Shown: positions 18,256-27,424, numbered from the stretch's first letter. The stretch: 42,468 nt of DNA from an uncultured Clostridia bacterium (GCA_947177975.1 CAMWWH010000004.1:1-42468), one strand, 5' to 3'. The notes: generated from the letters alone by a model not told the origin. Translations and numbers: made by a program.

Positions 18256-19197
18256 TTAAAACTGTATTCCGTTTAAAATTTCCTCAATTTTTTCGCGGCT
18301 GTCCGCGCCCATTAGCTTTACCCGGGTTGCCGCTGCGTTCGGTTGCCCCTTTATATAAAAGGCAATCATCTTGCGCATATACACGGTTGCAAATCTTTTA
18401 TCGTAATTTGCAAAAGTATCGTCAAGCTGTTTCTTTATTACCGCCTTTTTATCGGGAACGTGCGTATCGGTCAGCTCCGCAAAAATGAACGGATTGTACA
18501 TTGCACCGCGCGCAACCATAACTCCGTCCGCGCCCGTTTCGTCAATAAGTTTTTCCGCGTCGGCATTGCAAAAAACTCCGCCGTTGGCTATCACGGGAAT
18601 TTGTACAACCGACTTTGCCGCGGCTATTTCCTTATAATTGACTTCGCCCGAATACATTTTATCGCGGGTCCTTCCGTGCACGGTTATCATATCCGCGCCC
18701 GCGTCCTGCATTGCAAGGGCGAAATCACGCGTGACTATATGCTCGCCGTCCACCCCGATACGGAATTTAACCGACACCGCCTTGCCGCTTTCCTTTGCCG
18801 CCTTTACGAGCTTTTGCGCAAGCGGTATATCTTTAAGCAGTGCGCTTCCCTCGCCGTTTTTGAAGATTTTAGGAACTGGGCAACCCATATTTATATCGAT
18901 TAAATCGAACGGCGCGATATCCCCGCTTAAAGCGGCGCGGCGCATATATTCAGGCTCGCTTCCAAACAACTGAACGGCGTTAATCCCGCCATATACGGGG
19001 GTCAACTGCAATAATTCGCGCGTATTTTCGCTGTTGTAGCACAGTCCTTTCGCACTCACCATTTCTGTAAACGACAGCCCCGCGCCCAAACTTTCGCACA
19101 TTGCGCGGAACACCGCGTTGGTATATCCCGCAAGCGGCGCGAGCAACACGTTGTTTTTAATTGTAAGCCCATTTAGGTCAATCTTTTTTAAGCGCAT
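18256..19197 (-). CDS. dusB: tRNA-dihydrouridine synthase (DusB-like)
   Basis: VLLAPLAGYTNAVFRAMCESLGAGLSFTEMVSAKG; DINMGCPVPKIFKNGEGSALL; ITVHGRTRDKMYSG; VIANGGVF. Confidence 0.94.
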   Translation of the reverse strand: MRLKKIDLNGLTIKNNVLLAPLAGYTNAVFRAMCESLGAGLSFTEMVSAKGLCYNSENTRELLQLTPVYGGINAVQLFGSEPEYMRRAALSGDIAPFDLIDINMGCPVPKIFKNGEGSALLKDIPLAQKLVKAAKESGKAVSVKFRIGVDGEHIVTRDFALAMQDAGADMITVHGRTRDKMYSGEVNYKEIAAAKSVVQIPVIANGGVFCNADAEKLIDETGADGVMVARGAMYNPFIFAELTDTHVPDKKAVIKKQLDDTFANYDKRFATVYMRKMIAFYIKGQPNAAATRVKLMGADSREKIEEILNGIQF

Positions 19198-20593
19198 TTT
19201 TCGCCTTCACCCAGTAATAGTCAAGCTCTAATTCGTCCATATCGGTCATATTTTTACCGTCGGCAAGTATGAGTTTTTCACACTCGACAAAGCGCTTTGC
19301 AAACTTGTCGGTTGCCGCGCGAAGCGCTTCCTCGCAGTCGACGCCCGCAAGACGGCAGGTGTTAACCGCGGCAAACAGCACGTCGCCCGCCTCGTCGAAT
19401 ACCGCCGATTTGTCGCCCGCCTGCATTGCCTCGACCATTTCCTTTACCTCCTCCCACAGCTTTTCGGAAGCCGACACTGGGGATAAAAAGTCCATACCGC
19501 TCTTTGCCGCGCGCTTGCCTACTTTCTGTGCGCGCATACACGCGGGGAAATTTTTGGGCACTGCCATAACGCTTTCGCCGAAGGTCGTCATATGCTTTTC
19601 TTTGAGCTTGTTCTTATCCCATACGCCCAGAGCCTCGCTCTCGCTTGCCGCCTTGTCGCCGCCGAAAATGTGCGAGTGCCTGAATATCAGTTTCTTGACG
19701 TTGCCCGTCGTCGCGTCGGTCGCGTTGAACGCGCCCTGCTCTTCTTTAAGTAATGCGTGGAAAGCCGCCTGCAAAAGTATGTCGCCCGTTTCCTCTAAAA
19801 TGCCCTCGTCGTCTTCGCGCTCGATTGCGTCGGCAAGCTCGTAAGCCTCCTCGATGACGTTGCCCTTTATGCTTTGATTGGTCTGCGCCCTGTCCCAAGG
19901 ACAGCCGCCCGGCGCGCGCAAAAGCTCGACCATATGCACGAGGTCGGCAAAGTCGTAGCGCTCTTTCTTTAAAAACTCGCCCTCTTCCACCGCAACGGCG
20001 CAGGTCATACCGTAATTTTTCTGACGGTCAATCTCGTAGATTTTTATCTTTTTAACCGTATCTCCGCGCACGAACGAACAGTCCGTTTCCTCGCCGAAGA
20101 GGTCGGTTAAAACAATCTTGACTTCCGACGCGGCGTATTCGTCGTCGATATCGTACACGACGGCGGCGCGGCAGCTTTTGAGCGTACGCACCTCGTAAGC
20201 GGACAGCGCGGTCACGGTTGCGCAAGACAATTTTGCTGAATTTTTTATATGCGAAACGCGGGAAACGCCCTCGTATACGACGGCGTTTTTGTCCCTTTTA
20301 AGTATAATTCTGCAAGCCTCGTCCTCGCTGACGGCACCGTCGACGCAGTAACATACGTTTGCCGTTTTGCCCGCGTTCAGCACCTCTTTGGCGAGGTTTT
20401 TATTCAGCGTATCGAAATTGCGCGACTTGCCGAAAACGAAGTCCAGCGTTTGCACGCTGTAATCGTTCAAGCTTTTAAAGCTTTCGCTTGTATTAGTGCG
20501 GGCAAGGATTTTATCCGCCCCTTTGAGAGCGCGTTCAGCCGACTGCGTTAAGTCCCCTTCCCTTATTCCCAATCCTATCAGTATTATCGACAT
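19178..20593 (-). CDS. YabN-type fusion: degenerate tetrapyrrole-methylase-like N-terminus + MazG NTP pyrophosphohydrolase
   Basis: LLRAPGGCPWDRAQTNQSIKGNVIEEAYELADAIE and second MazG repeat; N-terminal IILIGLGIREGDL. Confidence 0.9.
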   Translation of the reverse strand: MSIILIGLGIREGDLTQSAERALKGADKILARTNTSESFKSLNDYSVQTLDFVFGKSRNFDTLNKNLAKEVLNAGKTANVCYCVDGAVSEDEACRIILKRDKNAVVYEGVSRVSHIKNSAKLSCATVTALSAYEVRTLKSCRAAVVYDIDDEYAASEVKIVLTDLFGEETDCSFVRGDTVKKIKIYEIDRQKNYGMTCAVAVEEGEFLKKERYDFADLVHMVELLRAPGGCPWDRAQTNQSIKGNVIEEAYELADAIEREDDEGILEETGDILLQAAFHALLKEEQGAFNATDATTGNVKKLIFRHSHIFGGDKAASESEALGVWDKNKLKEKHMTTFGESVMAVPKNFPACMRAQKVGKRAAKSGMDFLSPVSASEKLWEEVKEMVEAMQAGDKSAVFDEAGDVLFAAVNTCRLAGVDCEEALRAATDKFAKRFVECEKLILADGKNMTDMDELELDYYWVKAKNALKKD

Positions 20594-21899
20594 TGTTCTG
20601 CCCCTTTCTGTTGGTTACCACTATAATATAACAGAAATTGAGCACGACCGCAACAAAATAAGCGCAGTTTGCCGAAACGGCTACGCCGACAATCGAAAGG
20701 TTCGTAAACGCGACGAGCGCCGCCGAAAGCGCAACTCTGATTATAGCCGTCACCCACTGCGTAACGGTGCCGAGTAGCGGCTTGCCCAGCGAGGTTATGC
20801 ACGCCGACGAGGTCTGCACAAGCGAGGACGTCACCGCGTTTATAGCCATTATGCGGACGAGGTTTATTAAAAGTCCCTTTTCCGCCGCCGAAAGCGAAGG
20901 GAAAATTATGCGCGCGGCGAGGGGCGCGAACGCGTACAGTCCGATTGCGAACGGCACGGAGATTGCCGCCGTGTACAACAGCGCCTTTTTGACCTCGCGT
21001 TTTGCCCCGATCATATCCCCCTTTGCCGCAAGCGGCGTTATGTTGGGTACGCTCGCCGCCGCCAAGCCGTACGTTACCGATACGGGCAGATTGATTATAG
21101 TCACCGCACAGCCCGAAAATATGCCGTAGAGCGCGGTGGAATTATCCACCATTCCGCGAAGAAGATTGACCACTATTATGCTTTCGGCGAGCTGACTTAC
21201 GGGCAATGCGATTGCCGTAAACGTTAAGGGCACGGTGAACGCGAAAATACTCTTTGCCGACACCTGCGGACTCTTATAGAGCGGCTTTAACTTGCTTCTG
21301 CTGCCGAGATACAGCGCGACGGCAAGCGCGCAGGTTATCACCTCGCTGAGCGTTACGGCAATTACAGCCGCCGCGGTCGCTTTGCCCACGTTGCCGCGGA
21401 AAAGCCCCGCAAGCGCGATGCCCGCCGCCACCTTTACGGCTTGCTCCATAACCTCCGTAAACGCCGTCGGGTACATATTACCCTTGCCCTGAAAATATCC
21501 GCGCACTATCGATATGAGCGCCACGAAAAAGACGGACGGCGACAAGAGCTTGCAACAGAGTGCAACGTCCGCCTCGCCCTGAGCCGCCGCAAGCGGAGCC
21601 GAAAAAGCGAACATTAAAAGCGAGCCTATCAGTCCTATACCGCCGTACAGATAGAAGGCTTTACGCTCTGCGCCCTGCGCTCCGCCCGAGGATATGAGCC
21701 GCGCTATGCCCGTAGGTATGCCGCTTGCCGACACGGTCAACAGTATGCAGTATAAAGGGTAAACCATCTGGTAAATGCCCATACCCTCGCCGCCTAAAAA
21801 CGCGACGAGGGGTATGCGGTAGACCGCGCCCAAAAGCTTGGACAAAAAACCGCCTATCGATATGATTATAGCTCCCTTTAAATAGCTCTGCTTTTTCAT
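20535..21899 (-). CDS. spoVB: SpoVB-like polysaccharide/lipid flippase (MOP superfamily)
   Basis: SYLKGAIIISIGGFLSKLLGAVYRIPL; GEGMGIYQMVYPLY; 12+ TM pattern; next to spoVT and yabN as in Bacillus. Confidence 0.88.
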   Translation of the reverse strand: MKKQSYLKGAIIISIGGFLSKLLGAVYRIPLVAFLGGEGMGIYQMVYPLYCILLTVSASGIPTGIARLISSGGAQGAERKAFYLYGGIGLIGSLLMFAFSAPLAAAQGEADVALCCKLLSPSVFFVALISIVRGYFQGKGNMYPTAFTEVMEQAVKVAAGIALAGLFRGNVGKATAAAVIAVTLSEVITCALAVALYLGSRSKLKPLYKSPQVSAKSIFAFTVPLTFTAIALPVSQLAESIIVVNLLRGMVDNSTALYGIFSGCAVTIINLPVSVTYGLAAASVPNITPLAAKGDMIGAKREVKKALLYTAAISVPFAIGLYAFAPLAARIIFPSLSAAEKGLLINLVRIMAINAVTSSLVQTSSACITSLGKPLLGTVTQWVTAIIRVALSAALVAFTNLSIVGVAVSANCAYFVAVVLNFCYIIVVTNRKGQNNVDNTDRIGNKGRGLNAVG

Positions 21900-21910
21900 T
21901 TATTGCCCGC

Positions 21911-22456
21911 TTATTCGAACTGGTTAGCCAATATGGTTGCAGAAAGCTGCGCCAATTTGCAGGCGGCGGGTTCGATTTTTGCGCCCTGCTCTGTGGATAT
22001 GAGCGCAACCGCACCCAGACAGTCGCCGTTGGATACTATGGGCACGATTATCTGCGCGGTGATGGCGCTGCCCTCGCCGTCGGTTATGGGCACGATGTCG
22101 CCGCCCTCCGAAAGGTTGGCGATATAACTGCGCCTTTCCTGCATAATTTTATCGAGCTTGGGCGATACCGCTCTGCCCGCAACCTCGCGCTTGCCGCTGC
22201 CCGACGCGTGTAAAACCTCGTCGGTATCGCAAACGATTGCAAGATGTCCCGAAAGCTCCGAAAGGCTCTTTGCCGTGCCCTCCGAAAACTTTTCGAGCGA
22301 AGCTATCGGCGAGTATTTTTTGAGCATAAGCTCGTCGCGGTCGGTAAATATTTCCAGCGGGTCGCCACTCTTTAATCTAAGCGTCGAGCGGATTTCCTTG
22401 GGGATTACCACTCTGCCTAATTCGTCTATTCTGCGTACAATTCCTGTTGCTTTCAT
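21911..22456 (-). CDS. spoVT: Stage V sporulation regulator SpoVT (AbrB-type N-terminus + GAF-like domain)
   Basis: MKATGIVRRIDELGRVVIPKEIRSTLRLKSGDPLEIF; start trimmed from ORF-track 22477 to the ATG preceded by AAAGGAG. Confidence 0.95.
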   Translation of the reverse strand: MKATGIVRRIDELGRVVIPKEIRSTLRLKSGDPLEIFTDRDELMLKKYSPIASLEKFSEGTAKSLSELSGHLAIVCDTDEVLHASGSGKREVAGRAVSPKLDKIMQERRSYIANLSEGGDIVPITDGEGSAITAQIIVPIVSNGDCLGAVALISTEQGAKIEPAACKLAQLSATILANQFE

Positions 22457-22508
22457 TTTTTCTCCTTTTAACAACAAAAACAGTTTGTACGTTTACAAAT
22501 AAAAAAAT

Positions 22509-22535
22509 ACGCGGCGCGAAAGTTTCGCGCCGCGT
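22509..22535 (-). terminator. lgt operon terminator
   Basis: ACGCGGCGCGAAA/TTCGCGCCGCGT; minus side followed by ATTTTTTTATTTG. Confidence 0.85.
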
Positions 22536-22550
22536 TATATACGGTCAGAT

Positions 22551-23507
22551 TTATTCTTCTTCGTTATCGTTATCCCTTGTAGCTTCTTCCAAAGTTACGG
22601 TTTCGGCTACGTCTTCTCCGCCTTCCGTAGCCGCCGCCTTAACCTTTTTCTCCCTTACGGGCGGTTGGTTTTCGGGGTGCTTTTCGAAGCGGTATAGCCA
22701 GTATTTATAAATAAAGAAATACGCAATACCCAGAATAACTATTATTATCGACCAGAACTGCGAGGGGGTTATCGCTCCGATAAAGCTGCCGCGGTAATCC
22801 TTTCTTACGTACTCTATCACAAACCGCCATATACCGTACGCTATTGCGTAAACGCCGAGGTTGTACTTAAACTTGAACTTAAAAAGAAGTATTACCATTA
22901 CCGCAGTGAGCACGAGCAGGAAAAGGCACTCGAACAGCTGTGTGGGCACTACCTTTACCGCGTCCGAGGTCGGATAGCCGCTGTTGTTTCTGTCGATATA
23001 CATCCATATTCCGTACCACGCGTCGGTTTCGCCGCCGTGACAGCAGCCCGCAAACGTACAGCCCAGCCGTCCGAACGCGTGTGCAATCGTCAAGCCTATG
23101 GGCGCAAGCTTCAACGCGTCGGTGAGCGATGCGTTCATATTGTTCTGCAAAAGCTTGATTTTCGTGCGAGGCGCAATGACGAAAACGTACAGATTCCACA
23201 CCGCAAGAAAGCTGACGACTCCGCCGATAAGTCCGCCGTAGAAGGTCATCGCGTCGCCTAATTTGAAGCCCTGCGACGGGTGCGCAATATAGTCGTACAG
23301 CGCCTGAAATACCATAGCCATAAACACGCCGAACGCCGTTGCGCATATGCCTATTATAAGCATTTTATCGATGGCTTCGTCGTTGTAGTTGAATTTCTGC
23401 ATTGAAAAATACAGGAACGTAAAGCACAAAATTATGCCGACAGCCATACACAGTCCGTAATACTGGACGTGCAGACTGCCTATTGAAAATAAAGGTCCGT
23501 TTGCCAT
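22551..23507 (-). CDS. lgt: Prolipoprotein diacylglyceryl transferase
   Basis: LHVQYYGLCMAVGI; GLTIAHAFGRLGCTFAGCCHGGETD. Confidence 0.93.
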   Translation of the reverse strand: MANGPLFSIGSLHVQYYGLCMAVGIILCFTFLYFSMQKFNYNDEAIDKMLIIGICATAFGVFMAMVFQALYDYIAHPSQGFKLGDAMTFYGGLIGGVVSFLAVWNLYVFVIAPRTKIKLLQNNMNASLTDALKLAPIGLTIAHAFGRLGCTFAGCCHGGETDAWYGIWMYIDRNNSGYPTSDAVKVVPTQLFECLFLLVLTAVMVILLFKFKFKYNLGVYAIAYGIWRFVIEYVRKDYRGSFIGAITPSQFWSIIIVILGIAYFFIYKYWLYRFEKHPENQPPVREKKVKAAATEGGEDVAETVTLEEATRDNDNEEE

Positions 23508-23508
23508 T

Positions 23509-25167
23509 TTATTTACCCATTAAATTATTGACCGCAGATACAAGAGCCTTATAGCCCGACTTGATAACGTCGTTATCCACTCCCGCGCCCCAGAAAGTCT
23601 TACCGCCCGCTTCCACGCCGACGTAGGAAATTGCCTGCGAGCCCGAACCGTCGGTCAACGCGTGCTGTTCGTAGCCCGTCAAAACGTAGTTCAGCCCGAA
23701 AAGCTCTTTAACCGCGTTGGATACCGCGTCAAGTCTGCCGTTGCCGTTTGCGACCACCGTCTTTTCTCCGCCGTCAAAGACGACCGTCAAGGTTGCCTCT
23801 ATGCCGTCCGTCTGTCTGAAATGACATTCCGTAATATCGAAATGCGCACGGGGCGAAAGATAACTCTTCTCGAAAACCTTATACACCTCGGCGGGTTTGA
23901 GCTCCTTATGCTGTCTGTCGGAGAAATCCTTGACCTTGTAGCCCATATCCTCCTTCATCTTGGCAGGCATATCCACGCCGTAGTTTTGCAGCATAATATA
24001 TCCTACTCCGCCCTTACCCGACTGCGAATTTATGCGGATAACGTCCGTTTCGTACTCCCTGCCCACGTCGGCGGGGTCGATGGGAAGATACGGCACGTCC
24101 CACACCTTTCTGTCCGTGCTCTTGCGGAAAGCCATTCCCTTGGCGATAGCGTCCTGATGACTGCCCGAGAACGCGGCGAAAACCAGCTCGCCCGCATACG
24201 GGTGTCGGGGGCTTACGGGCATAACCGTAAATTCCTTATACCGCGAAGTCACGTAAGGCATATCCGAAAAATCAAGCTGGGGGTTCACGCCCTGCGAATA
24301 CATATTGCCAGCAAGAGTGATTATATCGACGTTTCCCGTGCGCTCGCCGTTACCGAAAAGCGTGCCCTCTATTCTGTCCGCGCCCGCTAAAAGGCCGAAC
24401 TCGGCGCTTGCAACGCCGCAGCCGCGGTCGTTGTGCGGGTGCAGAGAGAGTACGACCGCCTCCCTGTACTTCATATTTTTGGATATGTATTCAACCTGCC
24501 GAGCGTAGACGTGCGGCATAGCGTTTTCTACCGTGGCGGGCAGATTGATTATAGCCTTTCTGTCCGCGGTCGGCTGCCAGACGTCCAGAACCGCGTTGAC
24601 GACTTCCAACGCATATTCCGGCTCCGTGCCTGTGAAAGATTCGGGCGAATACTCGAAACGGTAATTCGCGCCCTCGCTTTCGGCTAAGCTCTTTAAAAGC
24701 TTCGCGCCGTCCACCGCTATCTTTTTTATCTGTTCCTTATTCTTGTTAAAGACCTGCTCGCGCTGAGCGACGGACGTGGAATTGTATACGTGCACGATTG
24801 CGTTCTTCGCGCCCTTCAAAGCCTCGAACGTCTTTTTTATTATGTGCTCGCGCGCTTGAGTTAAAACCTGCACCGTAACGTCGGCGGGAATTAAATCCTC
24901 TTCGATGAGCTTTCTCAAAAAGTCGTATTCCGTGCGGCTTGCGGCGGGGAAGCCCACCTCTATTTCCTTGAAGCCGAGCTTTACTAGCAGTTTGAAGAAC
25001 TCGACTTTTGTGTCGAGCGACATCGGCTCTATCAGGCTTTGGTTGCCGTCGCGCAAATCGACCGAACACCAGACGGGCGCCCTTTCGACGCCGTCCTTTT
25101 TCGCCCAGTCGCAGCAATCGACGGGCGGGAGAATATATTGTTTTTTATATTTTGTATAATTATTCAT
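23509..25167 (-). CDS. leuA: 2-isopropylmalate synthase (long form)
   Basis: VDLRDGNQSLIEPM; SLHPHNDRGCGVASAEFGLLAGADRIEGTLFGNGERTGNVDIITLAGN; LeuA C-terminal regulatory domain. Confidence 0.95.
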   Translation of the reverse strand: MNNYTKYKKQYILPPVDCCDWAKKDGVERAPVWCSVDLRDGNQSLIEPMSLDTKVEFFKLLVKLGFKEIEVGFPAASRTEYDFLRKLIEEDLIPADVTVQVLTQAREHIIKKTFEALKGAKNAIVHVYNSTSVAQREQVFNKNKEQIKKIAVDGAKLLKSLAESEGANYRFEYSPESFTGTEPEYALEVVNAVLDVWQPTADRKAIINLPATVENAMPHVYARQVEYISKNMKYREAVVLSLHPHNDRGCGVASAEFGLLAGADRIEGTLFGNGERTGNVDIITLAGNMYSQGVNPQLDFSDMPYVTSRYKEFTVMPVSPRHPYAGELVFAAFSGSHQDAIAKGMAFRKSTDRKVWDVPYLPIDPADVGREYETDVIRINSQSGKGGVGYIMLQNYGVDMPAKMKEDMGYKVKDFSDRQHKELKPAEVYKVFEKSYLSPRAHFDITECHFRQTDGIEATLTVVFDGGEKTVVANGNGRLDAVSNAVKELFGLNYVLTGYEQHALTDGSGSQAISYVGVEAGGKTFWGAGVDNDVIKSGYKALVSAVNNLMGK

Positions 25168-25171
25168 AGTA

Positions 25172-25189
25172 TACCTTATTTATAAGGTA
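25172..25189. repeat. Perfect inverted repeat TACCTTAT-TT-ATAAGGTA in leuA 5' region
   Basis: Overlaps the AAGG Shine-Dalgarno-like sequence 5' of leuA. Confidence 0.55.
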
Positions 25190-25208
25190 GCACAATCGTG
25201 CGTAAAAA

Positions 25209-26606
25209 TCAACTGTTTTGACCGTCCGTTTCCGTTTGGAGGCTTTTGCCCGCCTTTCTCTTGCGCAAACAGGGAATGAAAAGGAAAAATCCGAGCGCAA
25301 TAAACATACTCACAACCCAGCCTATCGCCCACGCCCAGCAGACGCCCGAAAAGCCCAGCCCCGCGCCGACGAGAATATACACGAAAGCAACTCTCAATAT
25401 GAGGTCGGTGAAGGTGGAAATCGTAAAGCCGAGGTTGCCGCCGCACCCGCGCACCGCGCCGTCCGACACAATTTTAAGACACACCGTAGGCAAAAACGCC
25501 GCCACTATCCGCAAAAATATCACCGAACTTGACACAGCTTCCTCGGTCGGCTTGTCGATAAACAGCATAGTTAGCGGTCGGGGTATGCACTCGCAGAGAA
25601 TTAAAAAGATAAGGCTGGTACACATTGCGTACGTGAGCACGGCGAGATAGCCTTTCTTTATTCGCGCATACTCCCCCGCCGCCTTGTTCTGCGAGCAGAA
25701 GTTGGCAAGTCCGTTGGTCATAGTGCCTACCCCGACGTTGGCTATCTGTACGAGCTTGAAGCCCGTCGTAAAGCCCGCCGTCGCGTCCTCGCTGATGAGG
25801 TTTATGCGCTTGACGATAAAGAAATTACCCACCGAAACAAAGCTGTTCTGCAAGATTACGGGGATTGACGTGAGAGTTAAATCCTTGCATATGCCCTTAT
25901 CGAACATTGCGGGTTTTTCGTCGCTCTTTATGTCTTTGAGCTTTCTTATCAGCACGAATACCGTCAGCACGGTTGCCGCCGCCTGAGAGATAAAGGTCGC
26001 CCAAGCCGCGCCCGCAACGTCCCAGTGAAAGCCGCAGACAAACAGGAAGTCAAGCCCGACGTTTAACACGGACGAGAACACCAAAAACAGAAAGGGCATT
26101 TTGCTGTCGCCCAGCGCGGAACAGATACCGCAGCCAATATTATACAAAAACACGAAGGGCAGCGAGCCGAGATATATGTAAAGATACGTCAGGCTGTCCT
26201 TTAAAATGGCGTCGGTCTTAATATCGAGAAGATACATCGACGGTCTTGCTATGCCGAAGCCTACCGCCATAACGACTGCGCACAGCACCGAAAAGGACAC
26301 GAGCGCCGTATTGACCGTTTCCCGCACCTTTAAGTTGTTTTTCGCGCCGAAATACTTTGCGACGATTACCGAACAGCCGCCGTTGCTGCCGAGCGCGAAC
26401 GCAAGCAAAATATTTACCATTGTGGACGAATCGCCTACCGCCGTAAGCGCCGTCTGACCCTCCCTCGCGTAGTTGCCCACTATAAGCAAGTCCGCAAGCG
26501 AATAAGCCTGCTGAATCATTGCGCTGCCGAGCAGCGGCAGAGAATATAAAAGCAAGGTTTTCCAGACCGAGCCTTTCGTCAAATCAACCGTCTTTTGTCT
26601 GTTCAT
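25209..26606 (-). CDS. MATE-family efflux transporter
   Basis: MNRQKTVDLTKGSVWKTLLLYSLPLLGSAMIQQAYSLADLLIVGNYA; 12 TM pattern; start trimmed from a TTG at 26660. Confidence 0.9.
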   Translation of the reverse strand: MNRQKTVDLTKGSVWKTLLLYSLPLLGSAMIQQAYSLADLLIVGNYAREGQTALTAVGDSSTMVNILLAFALGSNGGCSVIVAKYFGAKNNLKVRETVNTALVSFSVLCAVVMAVGFGIARPSMYLLDIKTDAILKDSLTYLYIYLGSLPFVFLYNIGCGICSALGDSKMPFLFLVFSSVLNVGLDFLFVCGFHWDVAGAAWATFISQAAATVLTVFVLIRKLKDIKSDEKPAMFDKGICKDLTLTSIPVILQNSFVSVGNFFIVKRINLISEDATAGFTTGFKLVQIANVGVGTMTNGLANFCSQNKAAGEYARIKKGYLAVLTYAMCTSLIFLILCECIPRPLTMLFIDKPTEEAVSSSVIFLRIVAAFLPTVCLKIVSDGAVRGCGGNLGFTISTFTDLILRVAFVYILVGAGLGFSGVCWAWAIGWVVSMFIALGFFLFIPCLRKRKAGKSLQTETDGQNS

Positions 26607-26627
26607 AACAAAGCCTATTATATGCGT

Positions 26628-26657
26628 TTCGCCCGCCGATTGCAATCGGCGGGCGAA
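26628..26657. repeat. Perfect 30-nt palindrome TTCGCCCGCCGATTGCAATCGGCGGGCGAA
   Basis: Read directly; lies about 20 nt 5' of the MATE start codon, without an adjoining minus-strand T-tract. Confidence 0.85.
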
Positions 26658-26728
26658 CAATGTAATATTTTGTTTTAACGTAACATTTTAACACTTAAAA
26701 AGTGTTAATATATGACAAGCCTTATCGC

Positions 26729-27424
26729 TTACTCGCCGCTTATCTTCTGCGCGGCGGTACCGGGTACGGAATACAAGTCGAACTCCTCGTCTATGTCGAA
26801 ATCGCTGTCGTCGTCGAACGCGGCGAGCTTGGATACCGACACCTCGTACGCGGTCATCGTGACCATACTCTCGTCGGGCTGTTTTTTCTGATATTCGCGC
26901 GACTGTATTCTGCCCGAAAGCGCAATCTTGTCGCCCACCGCGAGGTTCTTGACAAACCGCGCGTTTCTGCCCCAGGCTATCGCGGGGATATAGTCGCTCT
27001 TGTTATACGAGCGGTTGACTGCGATTAAAAGGTCGGCAATTTCGCGGTTGAACGGCGTCGTGCGGTACACGGGCGGCTTGCAGATATAGCCCGAAAGTAC
27101 GATACTGTTGGGATTTTTGCCGGGGTGATAATCCAAAACTTCACGCACGAAAACGGTGAGCATAAGCCGCGATTTGCCGTTTTCGAGCTTGTTGTAAGAG
27201 CGGAACTGTCCCAAAGCGCACAGCTCGTCGCCCTTTTTCATACCGCCGCCCATAAGCCGTTCGGATACGGTTACGGGCAGTATATCCGCCTGCCCCGAAA
27301 GTCTGTTTACCTCGACGAAAAACTCGTAAAAGCCTTCGCCGAACACCTCGTGCGAGAAAACCGCGTCGGAAGCTATTGTGCCGCAGATATATACTCTGTT
27401 GTTCTTTTCGTTCAAGTAGTTCAT
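26729..27424 (-). CDS. Single-stranded DNA-binding protein-like, two OB-fold-like modules
   Basis: MNYLNEKNNRVYICGTIASDAVFSHEVFGEGFYEFFVEVNRLSGQADILPVTVSE and IVLSGYICKPPVYRTTPFNREIADLLIAVNRSYNKSDYIPAIAWGRNARF; start trimmed from ORF-track 27703. Confidence 0.8.
   Translation of the reverse strand: MNYLNEKNNRVYICGTIASDAVFSHEVFGEGFYEFFVEVNRLSGQADILPVTVSERLMGGGMKKGDELCALGQFRSYNKLENGKSRLMLTVFVREVLDYHPGKNPNSIVLSGYICKPPVYRTTPFNREIADLLIAVNRSYNKSDYIPAIAWGRNARFVKNLAVGDKIALSGRIQSREYQKKQPDESMVTMTAYEVSVSKLAAFDDDSDFDIDEEFDLYSVPGTAAQKISGE

Noticed and set aside
23662-24390. 242-aa plus-strand ORF opposite leuA
   Set aside because: Shadow ORF of leuA.
26607-26660. TTG-initiated extension of the MATE ORF across the 30-nt palindrome
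   Set aside because: Non-ATG start without SD; conserved MATE N-terminus begins at 26606.
26690-26706. AACACTT-AAA-AAGTGTT hairpin downstream of the ssb-like gene as a terminator
   Set aside because: Short AT-rich stem with no following U-tract on the minus strand.
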